Source of the DNA: Strongylocentrotus droebachiensis
Taxonomy: Eukaryota; Echinodermata; Echinoidea; Camarodonta; Strongylocentrotidae
Direction: 5' to 3'
Assembly (NCBI GenBank): GCA_035222895.1
Contig: JAVYIG010000041.1
Coordinates: 806,001-870,000 of the forward strand
DNA: 64,000 nt
Positions 28,651-40,531 of this stretch are shown piece by piece (within the stretch, counting starts at the first letter, position 1; each line of letters begins with the position of its first letter). The notes below the pieces were generated by a model that saw only the letters and a list, made by a program, of their open reading frames with translations, had not been told where the DNA came from and made no database searches. The position numbers were made by a program, and so were the translations under genes.

Positions 28651-29818
28651 GCTTTAGCATGGCTGCCATTATGGCATTCTAGCATTTCAAGGTATAAATT
28701 AATAAAGTGTGGCAAATGTAGATTAATATCTTGCCGAAAGACATCAGTGCCATGACACCTCCACATATATCATAAACATTGAAAATTTATTCCTGCCTTT
28801 TTCTTTTTTTTTCTAAAACAAAATGAGAATTATGACTCTTTAATCATGCTTAAGTAAACAAAATTAAAAGATTTTAAGTTGTTCCTTTCTAAGAAAAGAA
28901 TGCTTCTAAAAACAATGTACATACGTCCTTCAAAAGTTAATAACTTTATTTGCATACAAGTATGAATTTTGATCAATACAATGGTCAAAGGTTGCATAAA
29001 CTCACTGCATAGATATATATACATAAATAATCAATAATACTGTTTAAATCACACTACACACGATATTATTCATGTATGGACGGAATGAAAATGTGTACAG
29101 CCAGCTGGTTACTAACAAAATCCACTTCTGTTCCTATATTGCCAAGTAAAACGAATGAAATACATTTTGCACTGAGAGCAGATTAAGTCATTTAAAGTAT
29201 GCATATTTTCAGGCTTAATGCATGATATTGCTACTGCCAGCAATACACCAGCCACCGGGCTGTAAATTGCATCCTATAGCTCTATCAAGCCCCTTCAACC
29301 ATTAATACACAAATAATTTGTATTTTTTTCAAGATAAATAATATTTATACTAAGTTTTGTTCATAAAAATAAACAATATAATCTTTGAAAGTTATCATAC
29401 CTTGAAATTACAGAATGATTGCTGCTACATAATTATGTACAACCAAACTGTTTTAGATATCAAAATACTTGTGCAATGACTAATTTTAAACATAGCTTTG
29501 TTCTCTTTTTTACCATTTTGGATACTGAAGTAAACTTAACTTCCTTTACAAATTTTGTTCTGATAACTTTTAATTTATCAATGTCTTTGTTCTGTCGTGG
29601 AAGAAATGTTATATCGGTCTTGAAAGTAAAAAGTTGACAAGGCTTGGTAAAAAAAATCAGTAAGTCACAATGGCATCAATTCTAGAAATGTTTCTTCAAG
29701 ACAGGTTTTTCCCCTTCTATTGCAGAGAATATTACACTGTCCTCTCATGGAAAGACTTTCTTGAGAAGAGCCTGGAAATATCTCAAGATACATCTCTTCC
29801 GGATGGTGCTCTGGCAAC

Positions 29819-30874
29819 TTAATGAAGCTTGAAAAGTTTGTGTGTTGTATGCATGTTATCCGTATATCTAAAAACGAGAGGAAAACATGAAGAAGAAAAA
29901 ATATATAACTGAAATTAAAATCAACTAATCAAAAAGTCCATGACATTTAATAATGTAAAATTGTTGAGCAATATAACTATGTTAACTGAAGTCCTTGCTG
30001 AAATAAAAGTAAGTTCACATCAATGATCTAATGTACTTGGGAGATGATCCTCCAAAAATACTCCTCATGGAAGTTTTAACTACATAAAAGTTAAAACATC
30101 ACTTCAGTTTACATTACAGATATCAGATGAATACAAGTAAATCTTACATTTCATATTTAAATTGGACAATTCAAAATGCAAAAGCAAGCAAGTCAAGAAA
30201 TAGGTGTTGAATCATAAGTTCTTATTTGTTTATTTTTCCATTTTTTCTCATAAATACTGACAATGACATTGTAAGACTTTTGTAAGTTGCTTTGAGTATA
30301 AAAAAAACTATTAAAATATAAACTTGAATTCATTCATTCATCCATCCTAAGCCTATTTTGTTAACCAAAACAATGGAAATATAATACTTTGTGCATACCT
30401 TGTCATCGGACTGTTTATGTGAGGGAACCGTCTTTGTCTTGCTCCAAGCATAGGAGGAGCATATGCATTGCCTGTACCCCAGTTTGGTGGGCTATCCCTT
30501 AGTGGTAGTCCTTTTGAGGGTAGTATTTGTCTAAGAGTAGACCAATCTTCAGACCTGGTACTAGGTTGTGAAACGTAGAGCTGTCTCTCTTCCATGGCTC
30601 TTGATATCTGTCTGCACGAAGCCTCTCCCAGTGGCACCCAATCCCTTTCCACGCGAGGCAGGCGGTCTGAAGCCAGTGGCTTGCGCCGAGGTACCGGGGC
30701 AGTGCTGCGGAGATCGGTAGGGATATACCGCTTGTTGACCCACACGGTCTGGTCGCTTACCCCTGCATCATCTTGTGGATCCACAGATCCGTTTGAACGG
30801 CCATATCGGTCTGCCATAAACTCAGGATAGCGCCATTTGTGAGCACCAAAGTTGCCCATACACTGTGCCGTCAT
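29819..30874 (-). CDS. Unrecognised ~174-aa protein, possibly TEPP/SPMIP8-like (sperm/ciliary)
   Basis: Exon 1 runs from the ATG at 30874 to 30399 (158 codons plus 2 nt, donor AAG|GTATGC). Exon 2 is 29867-29819 (acceptor TTTTTAG, stop TAA). The joined protein has about 174 residues. The start context is ATCAAAATGA; the frame stays open upstream to 31114, but this Met is the first with coding-like sequence after it. There are no membrane segments or zinc motifs. Short rigid-looking blocks stand out: VWVNKRYIPTDLRS, PVPRRKPL, EERQLYVSQPSTRSEDW, RFPHINSPMTRY and a C-terminus in HKLFKLH. Such WVN..P..LRS..P.PR blocks recall microtubule-inner and sperm proteins, and the best match in memory is the testis-expressed TEPP family. 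That name is a suggestion only. Exon structure, coding bias and a nearby X-box-like site support a real gene. Confidence 0.7.
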
Positions 30875-30988
30875 TTTGATTCGATTTTTAGATATTCCAG
30901 GCCATAAAACTAAAAGAGAGATTGGTAGGGAAATGCACCTGTTGCTCGCGCTGGTCCTATAGCTCTCCAGCGGTACTTGGTGCAGAGC

Positions 30989-31002
30989 GTATCCATAGTG
31001 AC
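30989..31002. promoter_or_regulatory. X-box-like (RFX) site
   Basis: GTATCCATAGTGAC matches the ciliary X-box consensus GTHNYYATRRNAAC at all but one position in either orientation. It lies about 115 bp upstream of the ATG at 30874, the usual distance for RFX-controlled ciliary genes. It is followed by the CRE-like GTGACGTGACG. One mismatch in a degenerate motif can occur by chance. Confidence 0.4.
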
Positions 31003-31207
31003 GTGACGCGTACGCTAATCTGTATAACAATAGGTGCATGTGCGTTTTAATAGTGTACATAATAAATGGGCGTACCGGGTGTTCTTCGCAGGTGCGATTT
31101 AGCATTATTTCCATCGAAACTTTGTGTCGGTCAGCTTAAAATTCTTAATCTAAGTATTATATGGGAATAAATTCATGAAACTGTTATACATTATGTTGAA
31201 CAAAGAT

Positions 31208-31208
31208 A

Positions 31209-31277
<69 letters not shown>

Positions 31278-31280
31278 AAG
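31208..31280. repeat. GA microsatellite
   Basis: (GA)n with A-run interruptions, between the X-box-bearing gene and the LINE. Confidence 0.9.
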
Positions 31281-31651
31281 AATAGATCCCTATTATTTGT
31301 TTATTTTATATATAAATATATGGTTGCATGTTATTTAAAAATGATTAAAACTATTCTCTGCCGAGTTTATGAATTTAGAAAATTCTTTATCTTCACAATA
31401 TTGTATACTCCTTACAAGCCAATAATATAGACATCACTCAGTCACTCTCATCAACATTAACTGGTCAAATTCAGAAAGAAAGTGATTTTTTTTGAGGGCG
31501 CTATTTGTTGGCAGCCACAAGCGAAATGTCGCTGGAATAAAATCAAGGTAAATTTATTGATAACAGCCGTGATTTTCACTTGCTTTATGGTGAATTGTGT
31601 TATTTGTACTTTTGTCATCATTTTGAACCGGGATTTGTGCAATATTGAAGA

Positions 31652-34600
31652 ATGACAGCTCGTAAAACTACGTTTGTTTTGAACGCCTTGATACTCTTCT
31701 TTGGATTATGTATGTACATTACGTGTATGTGTGAGTGTACGCCCATTCCTTGGCGTCAAAGAGTGACGTTGAATGACTTAAATGGTAACAAAGCCATTTT
31801 CTTGAACTCTAAAAGGTCGCTCGACCCTGACTTAGAAAGGTCGCTTGATATCGTCCGTGAACCTAAATTGCTCCGGATCATCAATAGAACAATGGAACCG
31901 CAACGCATAACGTACTCTATGAATCAGCTCTACACATTACGTAAGCGGTCCAGGTTACCGTTGCCTGGTGATGTGAAGCAAGTTGCTAAGGAGTGTGGTA
32001 TATTTCTAGCCCGCGGATGTAGGGGCGGATCTCGCAGGATCCGCCAACTTGGTGTTCGCATTACGAGTCGAAATGACCCCTCCCCACTAACAACTGATGC
32101 AACTCGTTCGAACCTTGTAAACATACATACTTCATCCAAAAAAAAGCAAACACCACGAAAATTTGATTTCCCTCGAATGCTTATGAGCAATATGAGATCG
32201 CTATCCAACAAGGCGGATGAACTTCAAACAATCATCCATGAGAGCAATATTGACGTTTGCGCCCTCAGTGAAACATGGTTGACCCCGGAAACAGTTGATT
32301 ATTTCGAAATGAATGGCTTTAGCCACCTTCACAAATGCAGAAATCATAAGAGAGGAGGTGGAGTATCCATTTACATAAATGAACAAATGTCACCCAGACC
32401 TGTACCTGACATACACGTTCCTGAAGACATCGAAGTGGTCTGGGGACAGATTCGGCCGCGTCGGCTGCCACGTGAGATATCAAGTATCTTTGTGGCGTCA
32501 GTCTACTTCCCACCAAATAGTGTCAACGAGCTAGAACTGGCCGACCATCTCATTGGCTCAGTAGACCAACTAAGGTCGAAGCACCCTTCTGCTGGCTTCG
32601 TCATAATGGGGGACTTTAACCAAATGAACACCGACGTGATCTGTACAAGCACGTCGCTCAAACAGATCGTCAAGAAACCTACCCGAAATACAGCTATATT
32701 GGACAAAATATTGACAAATATGAAAGACTTCTACAGTGATGCTGACGTCAGGTCACCGCTAGGACTGAGTGACCATAATTCTGTTGAGTGGGGTCCATTG
32801 AATATATTCCCCCACAAACGGAACGTTTTCTCCAGACGAGTCATCAGACCGATGCGCGATTCTGACATAAGATCCTTCGGCCGGTGGATATCTGTTCAAA
32901 CTTGGCCTGAAGTTCAAGATGCTGTGTCAACATCAGACAAATGTGAGGCATTTTACACATCCTTCCAATCAGCCATTGACACACATTTTCCAACAAAGGA
33001 AGTGATAATCCATCAGAAGGATAAGCCATGGGTTACACCATCTATTAAGGCTTCAATTAATCAGCGTCAAATCCTCTTCAACACTGGACAGAAAGGCGAA
33101 TGGAGAGCCTGCTCTAATAAAATCATCCGGAGCATAGGTAAAGAGAAACGCCACTTCTACCACGATCGTGTGGCTCAGCTGAAATCGGACAATCCTACCT
33201 CGTGGCACAAGCATATTAAGCTCATGACTTCTAGATCGCAATGCTGTCCAACCATTGACGTTCCTGGTTGTGATCAGTCGGACCCATCGAAGATTGCAGA
33301 TACCATCAACAAGCGATTTGTAGATGTTGCTAGCAACATCCGGCCCCTCCAACTATGCGACTTGCCATCATACCTGCCGTCTCAGAGACCCCCTACTGTG
33401 CAGCCATGGGAAGTTTATCGAGAACTCCAACGGCTAAAACCCGGAAAGTCCGCTGGTCCCGATGGAGTACCTACCAGATTGATCAGGACGTTTGCGTATG
33501 AAATAGCCTATCCACTTACCACCATCTTGAATAGCTCGTTCGCGGAAGGGGAAGTTCCCAACAGATGGAAAAAAGCTATTGTTGTGCCAATCCCGAAGGA
33601 AAAGCCTGCTAGAATCGATAAACTGAGACCGATTGCACTTACAGACCACTTTGTGAAGGTAGCAGAACTTTTCATAACAAAGTGGTTGATGTCTGATATC
33701 TCATCCAAACTAGATGCCAAACAGTTTGGAAGTAGACCAGGTAGATCAACAACTCACTGTCTTGTAGATATTGTAAATTTTCTAACGAAGCAGGCCGACA
33801 AATTAGGTACCACATCCACTCTAGTCACAACTGACTTTTCTAAGGCTTTTGATAAAGTTGATCATACAGTAGTTATCTCTAAGCTTATCCATCTTGTGTC
33901 TTGTCCCTCACTTGTACCTTGGATTTCTAACTTTCTGACTGGTCGCACCCAGTGTGTTCGCTACCAAGGTGTCATGTCTACCTGGGCTCCAGTGAACGCG
34001 GGCGTCCCACAGGGGACACGCTTAGGCCCGATCTTGTTCCTAGTCCTAATCAACGACGCATTGGCATCCTCAAAGTTGGAGCATTGGAAATACGTTGATG
34101 ACATGACAATAGCGGAAGCGATACCACGGGGTGCGGCTTCAGAAATCCACAATACCCTATCTGAACTCAACACATGGTGCAATAACAACGCCATGCAGCT
34201 TAATGCCAGTAAATGTCATGTAATGAGAGTAAACTTCGGAAAAACCCAACTCCCTCCAATTAATGTTAGTCTTGGGGACCAGACCCTTGATGAGGTGCAA
34301 ACAATCAAAGCCCTGGGGGTACTACTACAAACAGATCTGAAATGGAACAGCCATGTCGATAACATGGTGCGTAACGCAAATAGGCGCATGTATATGCTAA
34401 GAACCCTGAAACCATTCCAATTACCATGGAAAGACTTACTATGTGTATACACAGGCTATGTCAGGCCCCTTGTTGAATATGCTGCTCCTGTGTGGCATCC
34501 TGGCTTAACAAACCAACAAAATGCCCAGATTGAAAGGATCCAGAAACGTGCACTCAAAATTGTACTGGGATCATTGTACGTGACCTACGAAAACGCACTA

Positions 34601-34831
34601 CAAATGACCAATCTCCAAACCCTAGACAATAGAAGGCGAGAACTTTGCAAAAGATTTGCTAAATCACTAATAAATTCACCTCAGTTCAGGGACTGGTTGC
34701 CACGCCCACGCCAGAATAGATATTCTCAATCTCTGAGGAGGGTTGCTCCTTATCCTGCAATCAGATGCAGAACTGATAGATACAAAAGAAGCCCAATTCC
34801 ATTCTTGGTCGACCTATTGAATGATATGTAA
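31652..34831 (+). CDS. LINE endonuclease and reverse transcriptase (1059 aa)
   Basis: The ORF has no internal stop or frame break. An apurinic-type endonuclease domain spans about residues 175-385, with SNMRSLSNK (~178), SETWL (~206), MGDFNQ (~320) and LSDHNSVEW (~374). The reverse transcriptase spans about 590-850: GKSAGPDG (~600), LRPIALTDH, FGSRPGRSTTH, TTDFSKAFDKVDH (~730), PQG at 786-788 and the catalytic YVDD at 814-817. The C-terminal 200 residues are basic and carry no obvious zinc knuckle or RNase H. Together these would nick the target and prime reverse transcription. The N-terminus is unusual: residues about 8-28 form a hydrophobic Cys-containing segment (ALILFFGLCMYITCMC) before an Arg-rich stretch. 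All catalytic motifs appear intact, so this is a candidate active copy. Confidence 0.95.
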   Translation: MTARKTTFVLNALILFFGLCMYITCMCECTPIPWRQRVTLNDLNGNKAIFLNSKRSLDPDLERSLDIVREPKLLRIINRTMEPQRITYSMNQLYTLRKRSRLPLPGDVKQVAKECGIFLARGCRGGSRRIRQLGVRITSRNDPSPLTTDATRSNLVNIHTSSKKKQTPRKFDFPRMLMSNMRSLSNKADELQTIIHESNIDVCALSETWLTPETVDYFEMNGFSHLHKCRNHKRGGGVSIYINEQMSPRPVPDIHVPEDIEVVWGQIRPRRLPREISSIFVASVYFPPNSVNELELADHLIGSVDQLRSKHPSAGFVIMGDFNQMNTDVICTSTSLKQIVKKPTRNTAILDKILTNMKDFYSDADVRSPLGLSDHNSVEWGPLNIFPHKRNVFSRRVIRPMRDSDIRSFGRWISVQTWPEVQDAVSTSDKCEAFYTSFQSAIDTHFPTKEVIIHQKDKPWVTPSIKASINQRQILFNTGQKGEWRACSNKIIRSIGKEKRHFYHDRVAQLKSDNPTSWHKHIKLMTSRSQCCPTIDVPGCDQSDPSKIADTINKRFVDVASNIRPLQLCDLPSYLPSQRPPTVQPWEVYRELQRLKPGKSAGPDGVPTRLIRTFAYEIAYPLTTILNSSFAEGEVPNRWKKAIVVPIPKEKPARIDKLRPIALTDHFVKVAELFITKWLMSDISSKLDAKQFGSRPGRSTTHCLVDIVNFLTKQADKLGTTSTLVTTDFSKAFDKVDHTVVISKLIHLVSCPSLVPWISNFLTGRTQCVRYQGVMSTWAPVNAGVPQGTRLGPILFLVLINDALASSKLEHWKYVDDMTIAEAIPRGAASEIHNTLSELNTWCNNNAMQLNASKCHVMRVNFGKTQLPPINVSLGDQTLDEVQTIKALGVLLQTDLKWNSHVDNMVRNANRRMYMLRTLKPFQLPWKDLLCVYTGYVRPLVEYAAPVWHPGLTNQQNAQIERIQKRALKIVLGSLYVTYENALQMTNLQTLDNRRRELCKRFAKSLINSPQFRDWLPRPRQNRYSQSLRRVAPYPAIRCRTDRYKRSPIPFLVDLLNDM

Positions 34832-35579
34832 CTATAATCATCAGACATAGCTACACTTTTCGCTTTTCACCCCTTATTATATTTGAATTTATTCCAGTTT
34901 GTTACATGATATTAACTTTAATGAATTATATCCAGTTAATTGACAAATCATTGCTGTATCAATCGTAACTGCTAAACTTATTTTCCTCTTCCATTCTCTC
35001 CCCCGTTTCTAGCACTCTTTCTCCCCTCTCTCTCTCTCTCTCTCTGTCTGTCTCTCTCTCTCCCCTCTCTCTTTGTCTCTCTCCTATTCTCTCTCTTTCT
35101 TCTCTCCTTTTCATTCCCCCTTCTCTCCTATTGTTTCCGTCACCCTGTATGTTTCTCTATTGTAACGATTTGGAATAGCTGGCCCCGTTCACAAACCGAT
35201 CAGCACAGGATACGCTTTGAACCTATTAACATTAAAGTATATCTATGTTTTGCCTTTGTAAATCTTAACTTATTTTTTGTCAAATGTAAATTTCCAATAT
35301 ATCACTGTATTTTACTGAGCTTTTTAATCTGTTAAAATCACGCAATTATTCACTTTTAAAATCTATTGCAACTATTGTTACAAACAAACACGACCCGTTT
35401 AAAATCAATGAATATCGGAGTGGAAATATTATTACATGTTCACATTTATATATAACTTTATATTTTATATTTTTACTATGAACTTGAACGAATTTTGAAT
35501 TTATATCTTGTAATGTCTGATTTCACATGTATTTATTGTAATGTAATTTTTTTATCAATTTGTAAAAAGTCACACAATT

Positions 35580-35593
35580 CAGCCTTCGGGCTG
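35580..35593 (+). other. LINE 3'-terminal hairpin
   Basis: CAGCC-TTCG-GGCTG gives a 5-bp stem with a UUCG tetraloop, 20 nt before the poly(A)-like end. In CR1/L2-type elements such terminal stems are recognised by the element's own reverse transcriptase; that role is inferred here. Confidence 0.75.
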
Positions 35594-35640
35594 CGAGATG
35601 ATTTTCAATAAAACAAACCATTTAAACAAACCATTTATAT

Positions 35641-37109
35641 AAGGTTCAAAGTACGAGATTTATCCCTCGATTTCTTCACCGTTGAGTTGTGGTCCGTTTC
35701 CAACGTTATACAATCTTAGTGCACAGGGGAGAGTGTTAGAGAATGCTACTAGCAGTATAAATGTCCTTGAACTTTATTTACTCTCATCATTTCCATTTTA
35801 ACTGCCACTAGTATTGGCATTTAGCCACTAATAACATTCATTCATCACCATCATCTTCACGACTTGTTATTCTTTTCATTTTGACATCACTATCATCCTA
35901 CTCGTTTTCATCATGTTCATTTCCATCATCTTCCTCTTTGTCACTATATCCAATACTTATTCCAGTATTTTTCATATCATCATCACGGAAAATCACCGTA
36001 ATTCTCCTCCTCATCATTGCCGTTTTCTATTTATCAATTTGTTTTTCTTCAACACCCTCAACCATCATCATAATTTCCCCCAAGATGGAAATCCTCTCTT
36101 CATCAAGTACAATCATTGCAAGCAGTATTTTTCTTGGTTATCGATTAATAAGAAAAGATTCCTCATGACCATAATAGCCATTTTATCAATGGTAACAAAT
36201 GAACTAAATTTGATGCAAACATTATGGGCCATCCCCCTCCTACTTACATGCAGGGTAGGAATTGTAAATTACTAGAGGACACGGCCATACCCATAAAAGC
36301 TTCACATACTTTCAAAACAACATAAGAGGCAACTACTGACATCATTTTTTTCCAACTGTTTGTACTATTTTTACTTATTGCTTCCGAAGTCAAACTTTGA
36401 AATGCTGACATACAAAGACAATACATGACCTTCATATGATGTGAATATGAAAAAAACACATTACAACCACATATATCTACATGTACATACAAAACATCTA
36501 AAATAATACATTGGAGTGATATCGCTACTATCCTAAACTGAAGATGTTTCACATCATTGTTATAAGATTGTTAAACTCATATCCCAATATCAATTAATTT
36601 CCTTTACACTATGAATTACATTACCGGTAAATCCATTGACCATCTAAATGTTCAAAGTAAGTAATTAATTCCCTCAAACTGTAGTAATGATGACAAGACA
36701 TGAGCTTTCTTTTCGTAAGTTACTAATTTTAGCAGAAATACCATTTCTGAACTGTTTTGGTCTTGTGACGTATTAAGTCGAATGAACGTGCTACAGACTA
36801 TATACATACAGTCATATGTAATACTTCCAACATTTCAAACAATTCTAGTTACACTCTAGACATAGACATGGATTTGTGACATAGTACAAAGTACATCTAT
36901 ACAATACATGGGAACAAGAATGTCATGAAATCATTCATGTAGGCACCAAAGTAGAATCGTTTCTGAAATACATGTATATAAATATTGTTCATTGCTTTCA
37001 GCAAGTACAACCAATCAATCAAAATCTCAAAATATATATCTGCAGAGGATATGAAGTTTCATTACTATCTAATGATGAGAGAAAGACAGAAACAGAGAGA
37101 AACAGAGAG

Positions 37110-37176
<67 letters not shown>

Positions 37177-38055
37177 AAGGACAAGTAGAGAAAGAAAGTG
37201 AGAGCAAGACGGGAGACAGATATCCAAAATAAACAGAAATTCATTCTAAAATTGGAGTAAGAATATCTCAAACTAATGTATACAAATGTCAAATGATATG
37301 CATGTACAGATTGAGATTCATTCCTTGAAGTTGGTTGTAATACTTTGTACTTGAATAAGTTGTGAGAATAAGTTATTGGCTGCCAAGAAGGCCTTCAGAG
37401 CTGTCTATTGTCAGTGGCAGTAATGACCTACTTGAGGGCACTCAATGACAAGAAATAAGAAAAGCAACATCTTCTTTGAGATGGTCAGAAGGCCAATTTG
37501 TAATTATTCAATCATGATTTATTTACCATAGTGTAACAACTAACAAGCAAGTTGGGATAATACAAAGTTAACCTGAAATTTTGTTATTCTGAGCCATGCA
37601 GTGGTATTCTATTGTTGCTTCCCCTTTGCTTATTTAACAAATTTATCTTGTTTGTTATACAAAAATTGAAAATATGAAGCAGGTTCAATAGCATGATATA
37701 AAAAATACAGATTTAAAAGAAAAATGACAAGTGACTGTGAATACCAAGGTTAAAAAAGTACTCAAAAAGCTATATCTGTGACTATGAAATATCACTTGCT
37801 GAGAGCCGGAAAGGCATTGATTCTGTTTTAAAATAATATGAGTTAATGCCCTACTGTTTCTCAGTAGACAATATTAAATGTACCTATTTGAGACCAAATG
37901 TTCTACTAGGTAGGTTGATTGGATAGTTGTTCATTTTCTCACATTTAATGTGTCCTTTCAAACTTCTACATCTATTACCTAAATACATGATTAATTGAAA
38001 TCTAACAAAAGAGATAAATGATAAAAGAAATGAATGAAAATAAGATGGAAAGTTA
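35641..38055. other. Intergenic DNA between the LINE and FKBP2, including FKBP2 3' UTR
   Basis: Contains an ATC/CAT-rich stretch (about 35838-36130) and a GA microsatellite (37077-37176). The minus-strand AATAAA near 37516 is a plausible FKBP2 poly(A) signal, giving a 3' UTR of about 540 bp. No gene is supported. Confidence 0.55.
37077..37176. repeat. GA microsatellite with GAAACA interruptions
   Basis: About 100 bp of GAGAGA broken by regularly spaced GAAACA units. Glu/Arg-rich frames across it are by-products of the repeat. Confidence 0.9.
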
Positions 38056-40281
38056 TCATAGTTCATCTGATTCTTTCCTGTTAATCTTTATCAGTTCTAC
38101 CTCAAAGATCAAAGTGGCTCCACCTAACAGAAAGAAAGAGAGAAAGAAATCAGAACAAATTAGTTTACGGCATGGCATAGCATTGTAATTGCAAATATGA
38201 GGAGGATCCAGCTACCTGGAGAATAAAAAGTCTAACAACTGTATCCCAGAAATGGTTTATTTCACCCCAATCCAAAGTAATCAAGAACTTGTAAAATGCT
38301 ACAGTCAAGTTGCCCATTAGAGAATTATAAAGCATCCCAAGTACACAAACATTGGTAAGGTCAACATTATTCACAACTTCACATGGAAATAATATTTACA
38401 TAGCACTTCATATGCATGTTTCTAAGTGCTGTAAGAAAAGTGAAGAAAGTACGAATATCAACAACATTTTAAAAAATTGAAAAACAATTTAGTTCAACTG
38501 AGGACAATACTTTTAGCTTTGGAGTTTAATGGCAATGAACATAAATCATTCTAATAATGGGCTCTGTACTTTGTTCAGAATATCTCTCTTTTTACATTAT
38601 TTTAATATCAGTGTGAAGCTGCTTACCTGGAATCTTAGGGGGTGATCCTCTATCACCATAGCCAAGGTTTGAGGGGATAACTAGCTTCCTCTTCTCTCCT
38701 TCACACATACTGTCAAACAAAAATAAATTGCATTCGCATTATCATAAGGTGTTTATTCAAAGTGGATGAATCAGGAGATCTATTATGTTTTACACTAGAC
38801 AGTCATTGTAAAACATTGAATGGACACTTTTGGATCCCTATAGATATTTTTGTAGAGAGCTTTACTGCACACATAACCTATATTTTTAATAGATTTCAGA
38901 AATGGGTATGTCCTGTGTTGGCTAAGTACTAGGCATCTGTTTTAGCAGACACAGAACAACTAACTTTCTCATTTAAGTTCCAAGACCCACACATTGTATC
39001 ACTGTAATAGTCATGGCATAGACTGCATGACTTAGACAATGGAATAAGATATTCATGCAAATCAAATCAATTCAATGAAAACATTTATAAAGAAACAACT
39101 TATGAGAATTATTGTGACCTAATGATTCTCTGTACTCTGTTGATCATCATTACTCTTGTTTTCAATCAGTTTAGAATTGAACTTACTTGAGCAGACCTTG
39201 ATCCCAGCCTTTAATAACTTGCCCAGCTCCTAGTGTAAAGTCAAAGGTTTGTTTCCTGGGAATACTGCTATCAAATTCTGTTCCATCTTCTAACTTGCCC
39301 TGTAATAACACAATTGACAGATAGGTAATGAGGGGTAAGAAACAGCAACATGAATATTGGTACTTAACAAATAAGTTAACCAAAGTAGACAAGCAGGTCT
39401 GGGAGCAGAAGAGGTATGCCATATCAGGTGCAATATGCAGGAGAAATACATAGCATATAAGATAATATATACAAATAAAAAATTATTTTTTCCCTTTAAT
39501 TCATGATTCCAAGTAATTAATTACTCATTCCCTCATGATTCCTCTGATGGGGGTGTAATATTTTATGAACATTCTTTTATGTGTAAGCACTGAAAGAAAA
39601 ACTGAAACTAAAAGAGGAAGTTTGATGTTGAAAAATATGTATTTAATTTGAACACTTCTCTCTCAATTTTCATACAAGGATCTTTGAGTATCTGAAGCAA
39701 TATTACTGATGTTTACTAATTACAGTAGTCAATTGCAATGGATATTGGTAACCAATTTATAAACTTCTTGTTACAATGCATAAACTAAGTAAACCTAGTA
39801 CATCTCCAGGATTCAGTGACACAAAGACATAACTCCATATTTTGCCAAAATGAGTACCGGTATTGATATCAAAATGTTCAGAAAAATGTGGGCTTTCCAG
39901 GAAACACAAAGACTAAACTCCACCCAACAATGAGTAATGAAAAACTAACTCCACCCAACAATGGCTAGTGAAAACTTCTTCAGGCTGAAGTGCTCAGTGA
40001 CACATAGGTAAACCACTTTTTCTCAAAATGGCCAAAACAGAGTTACGCCTTTGTGTCACTGACCCCTCAATCTGTATGTGTATGATAAACTTTTCCCATA
40101 ATGTGCCTTTACTTACAGTGTAGTGCATAGAAAGACGATCTCCTGTGCGTGATCTAGTGGTGCAATCTTCCACCTTCTTCTTTATACCAATTTGTAGTTT
40201 CTTGCTTTTCTCTCCAGAAACATTTCCAAGACAGCACAGTGATGCCAAGCAAAGTGTAAGCACTATTTTTAGAGACACCAT
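38056..40281 (-). CDS. FKBP2: FKBP2 (FKBP13), ER peptidyl-prolyl isomerase, complete
   Basis: Coding exons 40281-40117, 39299-39187, 38709-38627 and 38123-38056 (minus strand) join with GT-AG sites into 142 codons, the same length as human FKBP2 as I recall it. Residues 1-23 are a signal peptide ([15 protein letters not shown] core). The FKBP fold follows, with active-site residues visible: Tyr54 in MHYT, Phe64-Asp65 in GTEFDSS, Trp87 in IKGWDQGLL, Tyr110 in LGYGDRG and Phe127 in LIFEVEL. The C-terminus is KESDEL, a KDEL-type retention signal, so the protein should stay in the ER lumen and catalyse proline isomerisation during folding. An AG acceptor sits 7 nt before the ATG (exon edge 40287), so the 5' UTR is probably split and the promoter lies further upstream. 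Intron 1 carries an inverted-repeat element at 39811-40067. Confidence 0.96.
39811..40067. mobile_element. CAGTGACACAAAG inverted-repeat MITE, compact copy
   Basis: The ends are inverted repeats around TCAGTGACACAAAG (left) and CTTTGTGTCACTGACCCC (right), about 257 bp apart, inside FKBP2 intron 1. The interior carries two copies of ACTCCACCCAACAATG. An expanded relative with insertions is at 53378-54543, and the two align end to end outside those insertions. The copy ends about 50 bp from the exon 1 donor. Confidence 0.75.
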
Positions 40282-40531
40282 CTTGAATCTGTAGAGAAAA
40301 CCATATAAAATAGAGAAAAATCATTGATATCAATAATTTTTGCATTTGATCTTGGATTAAAATAGATTAGCCAAAATATAATTATTGATACAATATACAA
40401 TAATAAAAATGGCTTAATCTTACATGTTAATCTATTTCAACCTGAGATTAGATTAATGTAATGATTGAAGACTGAAGTACTTAGTTGGAGAGACACTTGA
40501 ACTTAGTAGAACTCTGATTGGGTCACTAATA

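Larger units (their letters stand above)
21502..29818. other. FEZ 3' UTR and intergenic DNA up to the next gene
   Basis: No further exon is supported. Candidate poly(A) signals for FEZ on the plus strand are AATAAA at about 22633, with later ones near 24185, 26266 and 27025; the true end is unknown. The stretch holds a G run (about 22267), a possible GGGCCC-type MITE at 25113-25265 and an ATA/TATAGCGC-type repeat near 28578. Open frames here are AT-rich and unrecognisable. FEZ (+) and the next gene (-) converge across it. Confidence 0.6.
31480..35640 (+). mobile_element. CR1-like non-LTR retrotransposon, apparently intact ORF
   Basis: The element contains one long ORF (31652-34831), a 3' UTR of about 800 bp with a CT microsatellite at 35021-35110, and a 3' end with a GC hairpin (35580-35593) followed by AATAAAA and two tail repeats of AAACAAACCATTT. 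This end resembles CR1-clade LINE termini. The 5' limit is unclear; 31480 is a guess based on a change in composition. No target-site duplication was found, which is common for CR1. Confidence 0.85.
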
